From assembly GCF_029023725.1 (NCBI RefSeq), contig NZ_CP119075.1, positions 3,839,501 through 3,903,500 on the forward strand: a stretch of DNA of 64,000 nt. The letters run 5' to 3'. Each line of letters begins with the position of its first letter. Positions within the stretch are counted from its first letter, which is position 1. Positions 43,679 through 52,998 of the stretch are shown one piece after another. The notes under the pieces were generated by a model. That model ran no database searches. It had not been told where the DNA came from and saw only the letters and a program-made list of their open reading frames with translations. The position numbers and the translations under genes are program-made. Origin of the DNA: Synoicihabitans lomoniglobus (GTDB lineage: Bacteria > Verrucomicrobiota > Verrucomicrobiia > Opitutales > Opitutaceae).

Positions 43679-45913
43679 ATGCCATTCCCCGGTTGTTTCC
43701 GCCTGTTTGCGTGTCCTCGACTCGCCCTCACTCTTTTCACCGCCGTATCGCTTTCCGTGGGATCGCTGGCCGCCGCCGAACTGACGGTGCCGGGTGGTCG
43801 CCTCGAAGTCGTTGATAACGAGGTGCTGATCCATCGCCACGGTCGGGTCATCGTCCATCTGACCGACGTGAAATTCGACTACCACTCGCCGCTGGCCTGG
43901 GCAGTCGCTCAAACCACGCCCGACCGGATTGAGATCAAACTCACCTACCCGGCGTCGGTCGATTACGCGCATCGCGGTCCCACCACGCCCGGACTCGACG
44001 CGACCCTCACCATCAGCACCCACGGCGACGGGTTCCGTCTTCACGCCACACCGGAGTGGGCCGATCAGACCACGCTGGAATTCGCTCATACGGGCGATCA
44101 CTTCTTCGGCCTGTCCTCACCGTTGCAGCCCGACAACCAACACTCGCCCGACCTGACCGGCTCGACCGTGCGCGTCGAGGTCACCAATCACGGTGAGGAT
44201 ATTGTCGAAAATTACGCTTCGGCCTTTTCCTCATTCTACATGAGCAGCGCGGGCTATGGCGCATTCTTCGATACTTTTGGCGTCGGGCGCTACCAGTTCG
44301 CGCTCAATGGTCGCAACCAGATCCATCACGAGACCGGCACGCTCGATTGGTATGTGTTGCTTGGTGACGACGGTCCGACCATTCATCGCGCTTATTTCGA
44401 CCTCATCGGCGCGCCCAAGCACGTGCCCCTCTGGGCGCTTGGCCCCATCGGGTGGCGCGACCAAAACGATGGCGGCGCGGCCGAAATCCTCGATGACATC
44501 AAACGCTTCGCCGACCTGCGCCTGCCTCTGACCGGTTGGTTCGTGGACCGTCCCTACAGCGACGGCGCGCACGCCTGGTCGCACATGAATTTTTCCGCCG
44601 CGTTTGCCGAACCCGAAAAATGGATACGCGAAATCCGCGAGCAACACGGCCTCGAATTCATGACGTGGACCGCCACTGCGTTCTTCGGCGATACTCCGCT
44701 GAACCGCCACCTCCCCGGCGGTTTCACCTACGCCGATCTGAGCGACCCGGAAACAGTCGCACAGTTTCAACAAAAACTCACCGACCTACAGCACTCGATC
44801 GGGGTGAAAGGCCACAAGATGGACCGCGCCGACGAAAAATTCCCGGAGTGGGAAGCCTGGGCCGACGAGACCGTGCCGCGCGGAGCCAAGCGCAACACGT
44901 ATACTTACCTGTTCATCAAAACCCACGACGAAGCGCTACGCCGGACGTGGGGCGACGATCAGTTCACCTTCGCTCGCGCCGCCATTCACCGCAGCCAACC
45001 CTACCTCAGCGCCATCTGGGGCGGCGACCCGCGCAGCAGCTGGGCAGGCTTGCAGGGCAACGCCGCCAACGCGATTCGCGCGTCCTTCATGGGGTTTCCC
45101 GTTTGGGGCACCGACGTCGGCGGCTACATCGGCGAGGGGCTGATCGACGAAGAACTCTACCTGCGCTGGATGCAGTTCGGCGTCATGAGCGGATTGCTTG
45201 AAATCAAACTCGACGGCTCCGGCGGCGATGGCCGCGACCGCATGCCCTGGCGTTACGACGAAGCCTTCCAGGCCGAATACCGTGATCTCCTCGAACTTCG
45301 GATGGATCTGTTGCCCTACCTGTATTCACTAGCCAACGACGCCGCCGAAAGCGGCACCATGATGCAGCCCCTCGCGTATCGGCACCTGGACGACCCCCGC
45401 ACGCACGCCATCTGGGATCAGTTCTACCTCGGCGCCGGCTTGATGGTGGCGCCCATGGTCACCCCGGGTTCCGTGCGCGACGTCTACCTCCCCGCCGGAC
45501 GCTGGTATCGCTACAACTTTGACCGCGGCATCGAATCCAGTCTGGTCGGCGGTCACGCCGTGGTCACCCAGGTCGAGCGCAACGAGATCCCCCTGTTCGT
45601 GCGCGCCAACAGTCTCCTGATCACCGGCAACGTCTACGCCGGCAACGCTCGCACGTGGGACGCAGATTCCCCCCCTCGCCTCAAGATCCACGCCTTCCCG
45701 GGCGAGGTCGGTGAGTCGACCTCGTTCACCTACATCGACTCGGCCGATGGCGATGCCGCCAAGGTTATCCACCTGGAGCACGACGAAACCGGAATTTCGC
45801 TCACGGCACCCGCGCTCGATGCCGCCGTGAGCCTGAAAATCTTTCGGCGCAACGGCGTGTCGGTGACCAACATTCCCGCCGGCGAACCCATTCACTACCG
45901 TATCGATGACTAA
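43679..45913 (+). CDS. Glycoside hydrolase family 31 enzyme
   Basis: A 744-aa secreted alpha-glycosidase (signal peptide ...LTLFTAVSLSVGSLAAAE). It has the N-terminal beta-sandwich, then the (beta/alpha)8 barrel: PLWALGPIGWRDQNDGG, LTGWFVDRPYSDG and the probable nucleophile Asp in GHKMDRADE (~residue 388); the probable acid/base is in IWGGDPRSSWAGLQGN. The -W-x-DMNE- form is not used. The closest subgroups by this motif are alpha-xylosidase or sulfoquinovosidase types, but specificity is uncertain. Its stop overlaps the next gene by 8 bases. Confidence 0.93.
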   Translation: MPFPGCFRLFACPRLALTLFTAVSLSVGSLAAAELTVPGGRLEVVDNEVLIHRHGRVIVHLTDVKFDYHSPLAWAVAQTTPDRIEIKLTYPASVDYAHRGPTTPGLDATLTISTHGDGFRLHATPEWADQTTLEFAHTGDHFFGLSSPLQPDNQHSPDLTGSTVRVEVTNHGEDIVENYASAFSSFYMSSAGYGAFFDTFGVGRYQFALNGRNQIHHETGTLDWYVLLGDDGPTIHRAYFDLIGAPKHVPLWALGPIGWRDQNDGGAAEILDDIKRFADLRLPLTGWFVDRPYSDGAHAWSHMNFSAAFAEPEKWIREIREQHGLEFMTWTATAFFGDTPLNRHLPGGFTYADLSDPETVAQFQQKLTDLQHSIGVKGHKMDRADEKFPEWEAWADETVPRGAKRNTYTYLFIKTHDEALRRTWGDDQFTFARAAIHRSQPYLSAIWGGDPRSSWAGLQGNAANAIRASFMGFPVWGTDVGGYIGEGLIDEELYLRWMQFGVMSGLLEIKLDGSGGDGRDRMPWRYDEAFQAEYRDLLELRMDLLPYLYSLANDAAESGTMMQPLAYRHLDDPRTHAIWDQFYLGAGLMVAPMVTPGSVRDVYLPAGRWYRYNFDRGIESSLVGGHAVVTQVERNEIPLFVRANSLLITGNVYAGNARTWDADSPPRLKIHAFPGEVGESTSFTYIDSADGDAAKVIHLEHDETGISLTAPALDAAVSLKIFRRNGVSVTNIPAGEPIHYRIDD

Positions 45914-48242
45914 GATTTTCCTGAGACCAGCTTGGGAAAGGCTGAAGGCGATGAGGCTCCCCTTTCCTTATCTGCTAGAGGTAGGGCGTGCTCGCCGAGC
46001 GCGCCGCGAAGAACGTCCAACAGCACATGTGGCGAGGCCAACGATCCCAGCGGTTTCGGCGAAACCGCCCTACCTCAAACCCTCCGCAATCCTGCTCGGC
46101 GTGGTTTTTTCCAGCCTGCTCTGCGCCGCCGCGCCGATCGATCGCGAAGCCCTCGTCACGCGCCACCATCCGAGCGTGACGAGCGTCGACCCATGGTCGC
46201 CCTTTACCGTCGGCAACGGCGGCTTCGCCATGACGGTCGACGTCACCGGCCTGCAGAGTTTCCCGGAAGCCTACCGCGACGGCATTCCGCTGAGCATCCA
46301 AAGCGACTGGGGCTGGCACAGCTTTTCCAACCCCGAGGGCTACCAACTTTCGGATACGCTCGAGGACTTTTCCACAGGCGACCGCGACGTTTCCTATCCC
46401 ACCAATCAGACGACTGCCGCCGGTCAATGGCTCCGCAGCAATCCCCACCGGCTCGGCCTCGGCCGTATCGGTTTCGAATTCACTTTGGAGGACGGCTCAA
46501 TCGCCGCGCTCGAAGACATCACTGAAATCCACCAGGAGTTGAATCTCTGGACGGGGGAAATTCACAGCACCTACCAGGTCGGTGGAAAGCCCGTTAAGGT
46601 CATCACTGCCGTGCACCCCGATCGAGATGAAATCGCGGTGCAGATCGACTCTGAGTTAATGACCCGAGGTGCGATCCGGGTGCGAATCGGTTTCCCCTAC
46701 GGCAGCGATGCGTGGGGAATCGAACCGGAGGATTGGACGCAATCCACGCGGCACCAATCCGCTGCTTTCGAACACACCGGGGCGGTTGATTTAATCACGA
46801 CCGGTGGGCCCGATAAATCGCGGCAGCGGCTTCCCCAAAGCGTAACCTTCACGCACACCCTGGACGAAAACGAATACCGGGTTTACGCCGCGAGCGACGG
46901 AGAACTAGCGACCCGACGCGAAGCACCCCACCAATGGATTTTGCAACTGCAGCCCCAGGACGGAAACCACTGGAGCGGAAAATTCCTGTTCACTTTGCCC
47001 CGATTCGAGAATGGACGGCCCGAACACCAACTATCGGACAATGCGCAGCCCGTCCTCCAAGCCAGTCGACAATTTTGGCGCCGGTTCTGGACCGACGGTG
47101 CCGCCGTCGATTTCTCCGGCAGCACCGACCCCCGCGCGGCTGAACTCGAACGCCGCATCATCCTTTCGCAATACCTCACCGCCGTGCAATGCGCCGGCGA
47201 TATGCCGCCGCAGGAAACCGGACTCACGTTTAATTCCTGGTATGGTGTGGCGCACTTGGAAATGCACTGGTGGCACGGCACGCACTTTGCGCAGTGGGGT
47301 CGTTTCGAGCTGCTGGAACGCAGTCTCCCGTGGTATCAAACCATCCTGCCGCAAGCGCGCGCCATCGCGGAGCGTCAGGGTTACGCCGGGGTGCGTTGGC
47401 CCAAGATGGTCGATCGCGCGGGCCACGAAAAACCATCCGCGATCGCTCCGTTGCTCCTGTGGCAACAGCCCCACGCCATCTACTTTGCTGAGCTGGCGTG
47501 GCGACAAAACCCGACGCCCGCCACCTTGGCCACCTATCGCGAAATCGTCGCGGAGACAGCCGCCTTCATGGCCGATTTTCCGCTGCTCAACCCCGCGACC
47601 GGTCAACTCGATCTGGGCCCGCCCATGATCCCGGCGCAGGAAAGTTACGATCCCCGCACGACCAAGAATCCGCCCTTCGAACTCGCTTACTGGCAATGGG
47701 GGCTGCGCACCGCCCAAGCCTGGCGCGAACGCCTCGGGCAGGAGCGCGATCCGCACTGGGATGTCGTCCTCGCACAGCTCGCGCCGTATCCGGAATACGA
47801 GGACGTTTACGCCACCGCCGACGGCGCGTGGAACATGATCGACCATCCCAGCGTGCTCGGTGCGTTCGGCATGTTGCCCGGCGACGACATCGACCGTGAA
47901 CGCATGCGTCGCACCCTGCATCGCGTCATGCAAGAGCAGGATTGGGGACACACGTGGGGCTGGGACTATCCCCTCATCGCTCTGACCGCCGCCCGTCTCG
48001 GCGAAACCGCGCTGGCCATCGATGCCCTGCTCCTCGACCAGCCCAAAAACACCTACCTCCCCAACGGTCACAACTATCAGGATGATCGCCTCCGCATCTA
48101 TCTCCCGGGCAATGGCGCCCTGCTCACCGCCGTCGCCCTGATGGCCGGCGGTTGGGATGGCGCGCCCGCCGGCAACGCCCCCGGTTTCCCGGCCGACGGC
48201 ACCTGGGTCGTGCGCGCCGAGGGTTTCCATCGGCTGCCTTGA
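45906..48242 (+). CDS. Six-hairpin (alpha/alpha)6 glycosidase-like protein
   Basis: A large open frame (778 codons). The mature part contains TVGNGGFAMTVDVTGLQSFPE and the NSWYGVAHLEMHWWHGTHFA block (residues ~442-461) with the probable catalytic acid, like GH65/GH95-type six-hairpin enzymes. ATG 45906 overlaps the GH31 stop, supporting coupling, but then the signal-like segment (AILLGVVFSSLLCAAAP) starts only at residue ~61. A palindromic repeat lies within the first 57 codons; GTG 46029 inside it gives a normal signal-peptide position and may be the true start. GH31 is the likely partner enzyme. Confidence 0.82.
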   Translation: MTKIFLRPAWERLKAMRLPFPYLLEVGRARRARREERPTAHVARPTIPAVSAKPPYLKPSAILLGVVFSSLLCAAAPIDREALVTRHHPSVTSVDPWSPFTVGNGGFAMTVDVTGLQSFPEAYRDGIPLSIQSDWGWHSFSNPEGYQLSDTLEDFSTGDRDVSYPTNQTTAAGQWLRSNPHRLGLGRIGFEFTLEDGSIAALEDITEIHQELNLWTGEIHSTYQVGGKPVKVITAVHPDRDEIAVQIDSELMTRGAIRVRIGFPYGSDAWGIEPEDWTQSTRHQSAAFEHTGAVDLITTGGPDKSRQRLPQSVTFTHTLDENEYRVYAASDGELATRREAPHQWILQLQPQDGNHWSGKFLFTLPRFENGRPEHQLSDNAQPVLQASRQFWRRFWTDGAAVDFSGSTDPRAAELERRIILSQYLTAVQCAGDMPPQETGLTFNSWYGVAHLEMHWWHGTHFAQWGRFELLERSLPWYQTILPQARAIAERQGYAGVRWPKMVDRAGHEKPSAIAPLLLWQQPHAIYFAELAWRQNPTPATLATYREIVAETAAFMADFPLLNPATGQLDLGPPMIPAQESYDPRTTKNPPFELAYWQWGLRTAQAWRERLGQERDPHWDVVLAQLAPYPEYEDVYATADGAWNMIDHPSVLGAFGMLPGDDIDRERMRRTLHRVMQEQDWGHTWGWDYPLIALTAARLGETALAIDALLLDQPKNTYLPNGHNYQDDRLRIYLPGNGALLTAVALMAGGWDGAPAGNAPGFPADGTWVVRAEGFHRLP
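45978..46076. repeat. GAGGTAGGGCG inverted-end element inside the glycosidase frame
   Basis: Perfect 11-bp inverted ends (GAGGTAGGGCG at 45978-45988, CGCCCTACCTC at 46066-46076) bracket 99 bp with two internal hairpins (GCTCG-C-CGAGC and GGTTTC-GGC-GAAACC). It is the best preserved member of the family, and its reading frame stays open. Confidence 0.85.
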
Positions 48243-48252
48243 TTTCTCCCCC

Positions 48253-48702
48253 ATGCGACGGCCACGACTCTATCCTCCGGTTTGGTTTGTCGCGAATGTC
48301 ATGCTGGTAGTCGCGCTGCATTACTTCGCCCCGATTTCCGTGCCGATGCCGCCGCTGCACATGGCCGCCGGTTCGTTTCTGATCACGGTGGGCATCGTGA
48401 TGACTTTGGTCGCCATATTCACCTTTTCCCGCCACCACACGCCGGTGCTGCCCTTCCGCCAACCGGAAACCCTCCTGTGCCACGGCGTGTTCCGGTGGTC
48501 GCGCAACCCGATCTACCTGGGCGAAACGTTTATCCTGGCGGGTATCGCACTCCGGGTCGGTGAACTACTGCCGTGGCTGGTCGTGCTACTGTTCATCGTC
48601 GGTCTCAACCGCGGCCCGATCGCCTGGGAGGAACGAGCTCTACGTGAAAAATTCGGCGCCGACTTCGATCGCTACTGTCACCGCACGCGGCGCTGGCTCT
48701 GA
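48253..48702 (+). CDS. Isoprenylcysteine-carboxyl-methyltransferase-like membrane methyltransferase
   Basis: A 149-aa protein with four hydrophobic segments and the ICMT/PEMT signature: CHGVFRWSRNPIYLGETF (AdoMet-binding region) and EERALREKFGADFDRYCHR at the C-terminus. Bacterial members methylate lipids or unknown small molecules. It follows the glycosidase stop by 10 bases, probably in the same transcript. Confidence 0.88.
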   Translation: MRRPRLYPPVWFVANVMLVVALHYFAPISVPMPPLHMAAGSFLITVGIVMTLVAIFTFSRHHTPVLPFRQPETLLCHGVFRWSRNPIYLGETFILAGIALRVGELLPWLVVLLFIVGLNRGPIAWEERALREKFGADFDRYCHRTRRWL

Positions 48703-48752
48703 ATCCCCTAAAATTCCCGAGGGTTTGCCGCTCCGCCAACGTAACACTCCGC

Positions 48753-49058
48753 ATGACTCAACGTGATCCGCTTTCCGATCTGCTCACGCAGTGGCAACCC
48801 GCACCCGATGCCGCGCCGGAATTCGCCGCCCGCGTGCATGCCCGTCTGGCCTCCGCCGCGCCTGCCCCGGGGGTGATCACGCGTATCCTGCAGTTTCCCG
48901 CCACCCTCCCGCTCGCGGCGGCATTTGCAGTGATGATCGGGGTGGCATCCGCGCTGGCGATCAGTCGGACCCAAAATCAAAACCTCATGGCCGATGCCTA
49001 CGCCCGCAGCATTGATCCCGTGCAACTCACGGCCTCGACCCACGTGCATCAGCCCTAG
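48753..49058 (+). CDS. CnrY-like small membrane protein, candidate anti-sigma factor (module 2)
   Basis: A 101-aa protein, paralog of 8760-9119: DPLSDLLTQWQPAPD at the N-terminus, EFAARVHARLA, one membrane helix (residues ~52-70) and a short C-terminal MADAYARSIDPVQ. Topology (N-terminus in) and gene order match CnrY. The CnrX-like gene starts 11 bases downstream. Anti-sigma role inferred. Confidence 0.7.
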   Translation: MTQRDPLSDLLTQWQPAPDAAPEFAARVHARLASAAPAPGVITRILQFPATLPLAAAFAVMIGVASALAISRTQNQNLMADAYARSIDPVQLTASTHVHQP

Positions 49059-49069
49059 CCCGCTCGATC

Positions 49070-49501
49070 ATGAAACCAGTGATCCGACTCATCTTAGTGG
49101 CCCTGGTCGCCGGCGTGGTGGCCTTTGGCATCACCAAACAATTGACCCCGGATGCGACCACGACGAGCGAGGTGGCCTGGCTTGAGTCCGAGTTCGCGCT
49201 CACCCCCGAACAAGCGGCCAAAATCACGGCCCTGCACGACGCCTACCGCCCGGTGTGCGCTGCACATTGCGAAGCGATCATGACCACCCGCGAGGCGCTG
49301 GCCGCCGCCACCGCTCCCTCCGAACGCGCCGCCACCGAATCCCAACTCCAATCCCTCATCGCGACCTGCCACGCCAATACCCGGGAGCATCTCCGCGCCG
49401 TCGCCGCCGCCATGTCTTCGGACCAGGGGCAACGCTACCTCGATATGATCGGGCCCCGCCTCACCGCGCATCAACACGCCCAGCCGTTCGGCCTCCGATG
49501 A
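49070..49501 (+). CDS. CnrX/Spy-like periplasmic sensor (module 2)
   Basis: A 143-aa protein with an N-terminal membrane anchor (residues ~4-20) and a helical periplasmic domain: EFALTPEQAAKITALHDAYR matches the module-1 motif, and MSSDQGQRYLDMIGP matches its C-terminal motif. Candidate ligand residues Cys63, His66, Cys67, Cys100, His101 and His107 are more Cys/His-rich than in the module-1 protein. Its stop overlaps the sigma start by four bases (ATGA). Confidence 0.75.
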   Translation: MKPVIRLILVALVAGVVAFGITKQLTPDATTTSEVAWLESEFALTPEQAAKITALHDAYRPVCAAHCEAIMTTREALAAATAPSERAATESQLQSLIATCHANTREHLRAVAAAMSSDQGQRYLDMIGPRLTAHQHAQPFGLR

Positions 49502-50049
49502 GCGAAACTGCGGCCGACACCGCCGACATGCTCGCCCTGCAGGCGGGTGATTCCACCGCACTTGATCGCCTCATGCGCCGCTGGGAGGTGCGGCTGCGTT
49601 CGTTTCTACTGCGCCACCTCGTGTCGCAGACCGACGCCCTCGATCTCGCCCAGGAAACCTTCGTCCGCATCTATCGTCATCGCGACCGGTTCGACGACCG
49701 CCGCCGGTTTTCGACCTGGATGTTTCAAATCGCCCTCAACCTTGTGCGCGACCAAGCCCGTCGTCAGGCCCGGCGGCCCACCACCACCCTGGACGATGCC
49801 CCCGAACTCTCGTCCGAGGTCACACCGCACCACGGCGCGGAAGCGAGCGAAACCGCCACCGCGGTCCGCACCGCGATCGCCGAGCTCCCCGCGCCCTTGC
49901 GCGAAGTGATCGTGCTGTTTGAATACGAACACCTGTCCCACGCGGAAATCGCGGAGATCATCGGCGCCACCCCCAAAGCCGTGGAAACCCGACTCTACCG
50001 CGCGAGATCGCAACTGCGCACCTCCCTCGCCCGTTGGCTGGAACCGTAG
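49498..50049 (+). CDS. ECF RNA polymerase sigma factor (module 2)
   Basis: A 183-aa ECF sigma starting with ATG 49498 overlapping the previous stop. Region 2: [16 protein letters not shown] ... [16 protein letters not shown] ... [18 protein letters not shown]; region 4: [44 protein letters not shown]. Paralog of 9607-10188. Expected to be controlled by the two upstream products. Confidence 0.93.
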   Translation: MSETAADTADMLALQAGDSTALDRLMRRWEVRLRSFLLRHLVSQTDALDLAQETFVRIYRHRDRFDDRRRFSTWMFQIALNLVRDQARRQARRPTTTLDDAPELSSEVTPHHGAEASETATAVRTAIAELPAPLREVIVLFEYEHLSHAEIAEIIGATPKAVETRLYRARSQLRTSLARWLEP

Positions 50050-50167
50050 CCGCGGAACGCGGGTCCACCCTCGCGTCTCGCCTCGCGATTGTTACAACTC
50101 GGCGGGATCATCCAAAAAACTGGTTTCAGGCGTGCTGACTGCTAGGTTCTTGGTTTTCCCTCCTGCC

Positions 50168-52366
50168 ATGCCGCGTTCGTCCTCCCCATCCCCCGCCTCC
50201 ATCGCACCGCCTCCGGTCGATCGCAGCGGGGTGACCATGCCGCATCGGGAACACGAACCAGTGGTGCGCGTCAACCGCCCCCTCAAGTCGGCGTATTTCA
50301 ATCGCGAGCTCTCGTGGCTGGCGTTTAACCGTCGCGTCCTCGAGCAGGCGCGCCACGCCGCCACCCCGTTGCTCGAGCGCGTCAAGTTTCTCGCCATCGT
50401 GTGCTCCAATCTCGACGAATTCTTCGAGATTCGCGTCGCGGGTTTGATCCAACAAGTCGAAGGTGGCGTCGAAAAATCGGGCTTCGACGGACTCGGTCCC
50501 CGCGAACAGTTGCGTCGCATCCACTCCGTCGTCGCATCGCTGGTCGACGATCAATACCGCATCTGGCACGACGATCTGGTGCCCTCGTTGGCAGATGAAG
50601 GCGTGCTCTTCAAATCGGCGGAGGAACTTTCCGCCCCTGAGCTTATTTGGGTGCGGCAATACTTCGAGGAACAGGTGTTTCCCGTGCTCACACCGCTGGG
50701 CCTCGACCAATCACATCCCTTTCCCCAACTCGGCAACAAGACCCTCAACGTCATCGTCTCCCTCGACGATCCCGACACGACCGAAAACGAGCACCAGGCG
50801 GCCATGCTGCCCGTGCCCCGCATCCTGCCGCGGCTCGTGCGCATCGATTCCGACGGCACCGGCAAACAGACCTACATTTTCCTCACCGAGATCATCAAAC
50901 TCTGCGCCGGCGAGTTTTTCCCCGGCTACAAGATCAACGGGGCCTGGGCTTTCCGCGTGACGCGCAACAGCGATCTCTACATCGACGACGAAGAAGCGGA
51001 AAACCTGCTCAAAGCCATCGAAGAGGAACTGCGCAACCGGCACCGCGGCGCGGCGGTGCGCCTCGAGATCGAGGAAGGCGTCGATGAGGGAATTTTCAAA
51101 ACCCTCTGCGAGCACCTCGACCTTTCCCACGAATACGTCTTCCGCCTCGCGGGCCCGATCAATCTGCTGCGCCTGATGAGCCTGACCGACATCGATCGGC
51201 CCGACCTCAAATACCGCCCGTTCACGCCGGTCATGTCCTCGCCGCTCAAACCGGGGATGTCGCCGTTCGACACCTTGCGTGAACAGGACGTGCTGCTGCA
51301 TCACCCCTACGACAGTTTCGATCCAGTGGTGGATTTCGTGACCCAGGCCGCCCACGATCCCAAAGTCTTCGCCCTCAAGCAGACGCTGTATCGCACCAGC
51401 GGCGACTCTCCCATCGTGAAGGCGTTGATCGAAGCCTCCCGCAACGGCAAACAAGTCACCGCGCTGGTCGAACTCAAAGCCCGTTTCGACGAGGCCAACA
51501 ACATCCAGTGGGCCCGCCAGTTGGAGGAAGCCGGCGTGCATGTCGTCTACGGACTCGTCGGCCACAAGACCCATTGCAAGTGCTCCCTCGTGGTGCGCCA
51601 GGAGGGCAAAAAAATGCGTCGCTACGTGCACCTCGGCACCGGCAACTACAACCCCAAGACCGCCCGGCTCTACACCGACCTGAGCCTGCTCACGGCCCGC
51701 GACGACATCACCGAGGACGTCGCCAATATTTTCAACACCCTCACCGGATTCAGCCGCAAGCCGGTGTTTCAGCGCTTGCTCGTCGCTCCCGTCAACCTGC
51801 ACAGCCGCATGCTCGAGTTGATCGACCGCGAGGCCACCAACGCCCAAGCCGGTAAACCCGCCCGCATCATGGCCAAGATGAACTCCCTCATCGACAAAGC
51901 CGTGATCGATCGCCTCTACGCCGCGTCGCAGGTCGGGGTCAAAGTCGACCTCATCGTGCGCGGCATCTGCGGCCTCGTTCCGGGCGTGCGCGGGCTCAGC
52001 GAAAACATCCGTGTGCGCAGTATTGTGGGACGTTATCTGGAACACGCTCGCGTGATCTATTTTCAGAACGCCGACGGCCAACCCGACATCTACGCCGGCA
52101 GCGCGGACTGGATGCCGCGCAACTTTTTCCGCCGCATCGAAGTCGTCTTCCCCATCGACGATCCCGCGCTGCGCGCCTGGTTCATCGACGAATTTTTCCC
52201 GCTCGAACTGCAGGACAACGTCAACGCCCGCGAACTGCACTCCAACGGCGCCTATTCGCCCATTGCACGCCAAGGCGACGAGCCGTCCTTCTCGGTGCAG
52301 AACTACTTCATGGCCGCCGCCACCCAGCGCGCGCGGGTGAAAACGCCGAGCGAACTCGGGCGTTAA
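50168..52366 (+). CDS. ppk: Polyphosphate kinase 1
   Basis: A 732-aa enzyme that reversibly polymerises the gamma-phosphate of ATP into inorganic polyphosphate. Domains in order: N-terminal domain ([19 protein letters not shown]), head domain, and two phospholipase-D-like C-domains. Key segments: [52 protein letters not shown] with the phospho-His, and the late HARVIYFQN...GSADWMPRN with the second His. ATG 50168 or ATG 50237 could be the start; the longer frame runs into the sigma gene. It lies beside a sigma module, with polyphosphate a common stress effector. Confidence 0.96.
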   Translation: MPRSSSPSPASIAPPPVDRSGVTMPHREHEPVVRVNRPLKSAYFNRELSWLAFNRRVLEQARHAATPLLERVKFLAIVCSNLDEFFEIRVAGLIQQVEGGVEKSGFDGLGPREQLRRIHSVVASLVDDQYRIWHDDLVPSLADEGVLFKSAEELSAPELIWVRQYFEEQVFPVLTPLGLDQSHPFPQLGNKTLNVIVSLDDPDTTENEHQAAMLPVPRILPRLVRIDSDGTGKQTYIFLTEIIKLCAGEFFPGYKINGAWAFRVTRNSDLYIDDEEAENLLKAIEEELRNRHRGAAVRLEIEEGVDEGIFKTLCEHLDLSHEYVFRLAGPINLLRLMSLTDIDRPDLKYRPFTPVMSSPLKPGMSPFDTLREQDVLLHHPYDSFDPVVDFVTQAAHDPKVFALKQTLYRTSGDSPIVKALIEASRNGKQVTALVELKARFDEANNIQWARQLEEAGVHVVYGLVGHKTHCKCSLVVRQEGKKMRRYVHLGTGNYNPKTARLYTDLSLLTARDDITEDVANIFNTLTGFSRKPVFQRLLVAPVNLHSRMLELIDREATNAQAGKPARIMAKMNSLIDKAVIDRLYAASQVGVKVDLIVRGICGLVPGVRGLSENIRVRSIVGRYLEHARVIYFQNADGQPDIYAGSADWMPRNFFRRIEVVFPIDDPALRAWFIDEFFPLELQDNVNARELHSNGAYSPIARQGDEPSFSVQNYFMAAATQRARVKTPSELGR

Positions 52367-52400
52367 TTCGTAAAGCCGTTTCCGGTTTGAAAGTGGCGGA
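52364..52400 (+). repeat. Direct repeat A of the ppk/tRNA junction
   Basis: Starting at the ppk stop codon: TAATTCGTAAAGCCGTTTCC then GGTTTGAAAGTGGCGGA. Almost the same 38 bases recur at 52591-52628 and run into the 3' end of tRNA-Ser. About 227 bp lie between the two copies. Confidence 0.8.
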
Positions 52401-52590
52401 ACCTCCTTCGCCCAGGCTTCGGCGGTCACGGAGGGTGGGATTGGCGGACCTCACCGGTCCGGTGCTTCGCACTCGCGCTGCGCGCGCCCCTTCTTCGCTT
52501 CGCTACGTCGTCTACGACCAGCGGGAGTGGCCTGACACCTGCGGTTCTCATCCCACCCACGGGAGGGCTGTTCGTGGCGCTCAGGCTCGG
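52401..52590. other. Sequence between the direct repeats, tRNA-like remnant?
   Basis: 190 bases with no ORF. GGAGGGTGGGATT (about 52431-52443) resembles the T-arm of the neighbouring tRNA-Ser in the same orientation, and CTCATCCCACCC near 52549 is its inverted counterpart. It may be a degraded tRNA copy or a small mobile insert. Confidence 0.4.
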
Positions 52591-52628
52591 TAATTCGTAA
52601 AACCTGTTTTCGGTTTGAAAGTGGCGGA
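52591..52628 (+). repeat. Direct repeat B of the ppk/tRNA junction
   Basis: Second copy of the repeat starting at 52364; it includes the CCA end and the first acceptor-stem bases of tRNA-Ser (complementary strand). Confidence 0.8.
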
Positions 52629-52709
52629 GAGGGTGGGATTCGAACCCACGTTACCTTGCGGTAAACCGCATTTCGAGTGCGGCGCGTTCGACCACTCTGC
52701 CACCTCTCC
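52622..52709 (-). tRNA. tRNA-Ser(CGA)
   Basis: Read on the minus strand: acceptor GGAGAGG paired with CCTCTCC, discriminator G and an encoded CCA (52622-52624). The anticodon stem is CCGCA/TGCGG with loop CTCGAAA, giving anticodon CGA for the UCG codon. A long variable arm (TTTACCGCAAGGTAA) is the class II hallmark, and the T-arm is GTGGG-TTCGAAT-CCCAC. Length 88 nt. Confidence 0.96.
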
Positions 52710-52998
52710 GGGTGTTTTGCCTCCGCCTCGAAAATCGGGGCGTCGGTCGACGGGAAGGGGGAACGTAGGACTCAACTCAGAAAACGGAAGCCGAAAGTTA
52801 GAACCTCACCTCAACGATTTTGTCGATGCCAGAGTAGCGGCATGAAATCGCGACGGCATTTCACGGCTGCCTCCCGCTTAGGTCGCGCGGATTCGGCCGC
52901 GCTCGTCCGGGCTACACACGAACAAGCCGCCAAGGTAACGCCCTAGCGGCTTGTGAAAGGTAACCCGTCTCCAACATGGTGAGGGGGTGTGGAAAGCT
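52710..52998. other. Gap with an ACAAGCCGC stem-loop
   Basis: ACAAGCCGC (52922-52930) and GCGGCTTGT (52946-52954) are perfectly complementary. There is no T-run on the minus strand, so it is a weak terminator for the DUF983 gene at best. Otherwise nothing is seen. Confidence 0.45.

Noticed and set aside
52581-52845. Frames on both strands across tRNA-Ser
   Set aside because: Translations of tRNA sequence (ERVGFEPTLPCG / GEVAEWSNAPHS types), typical artefacts.
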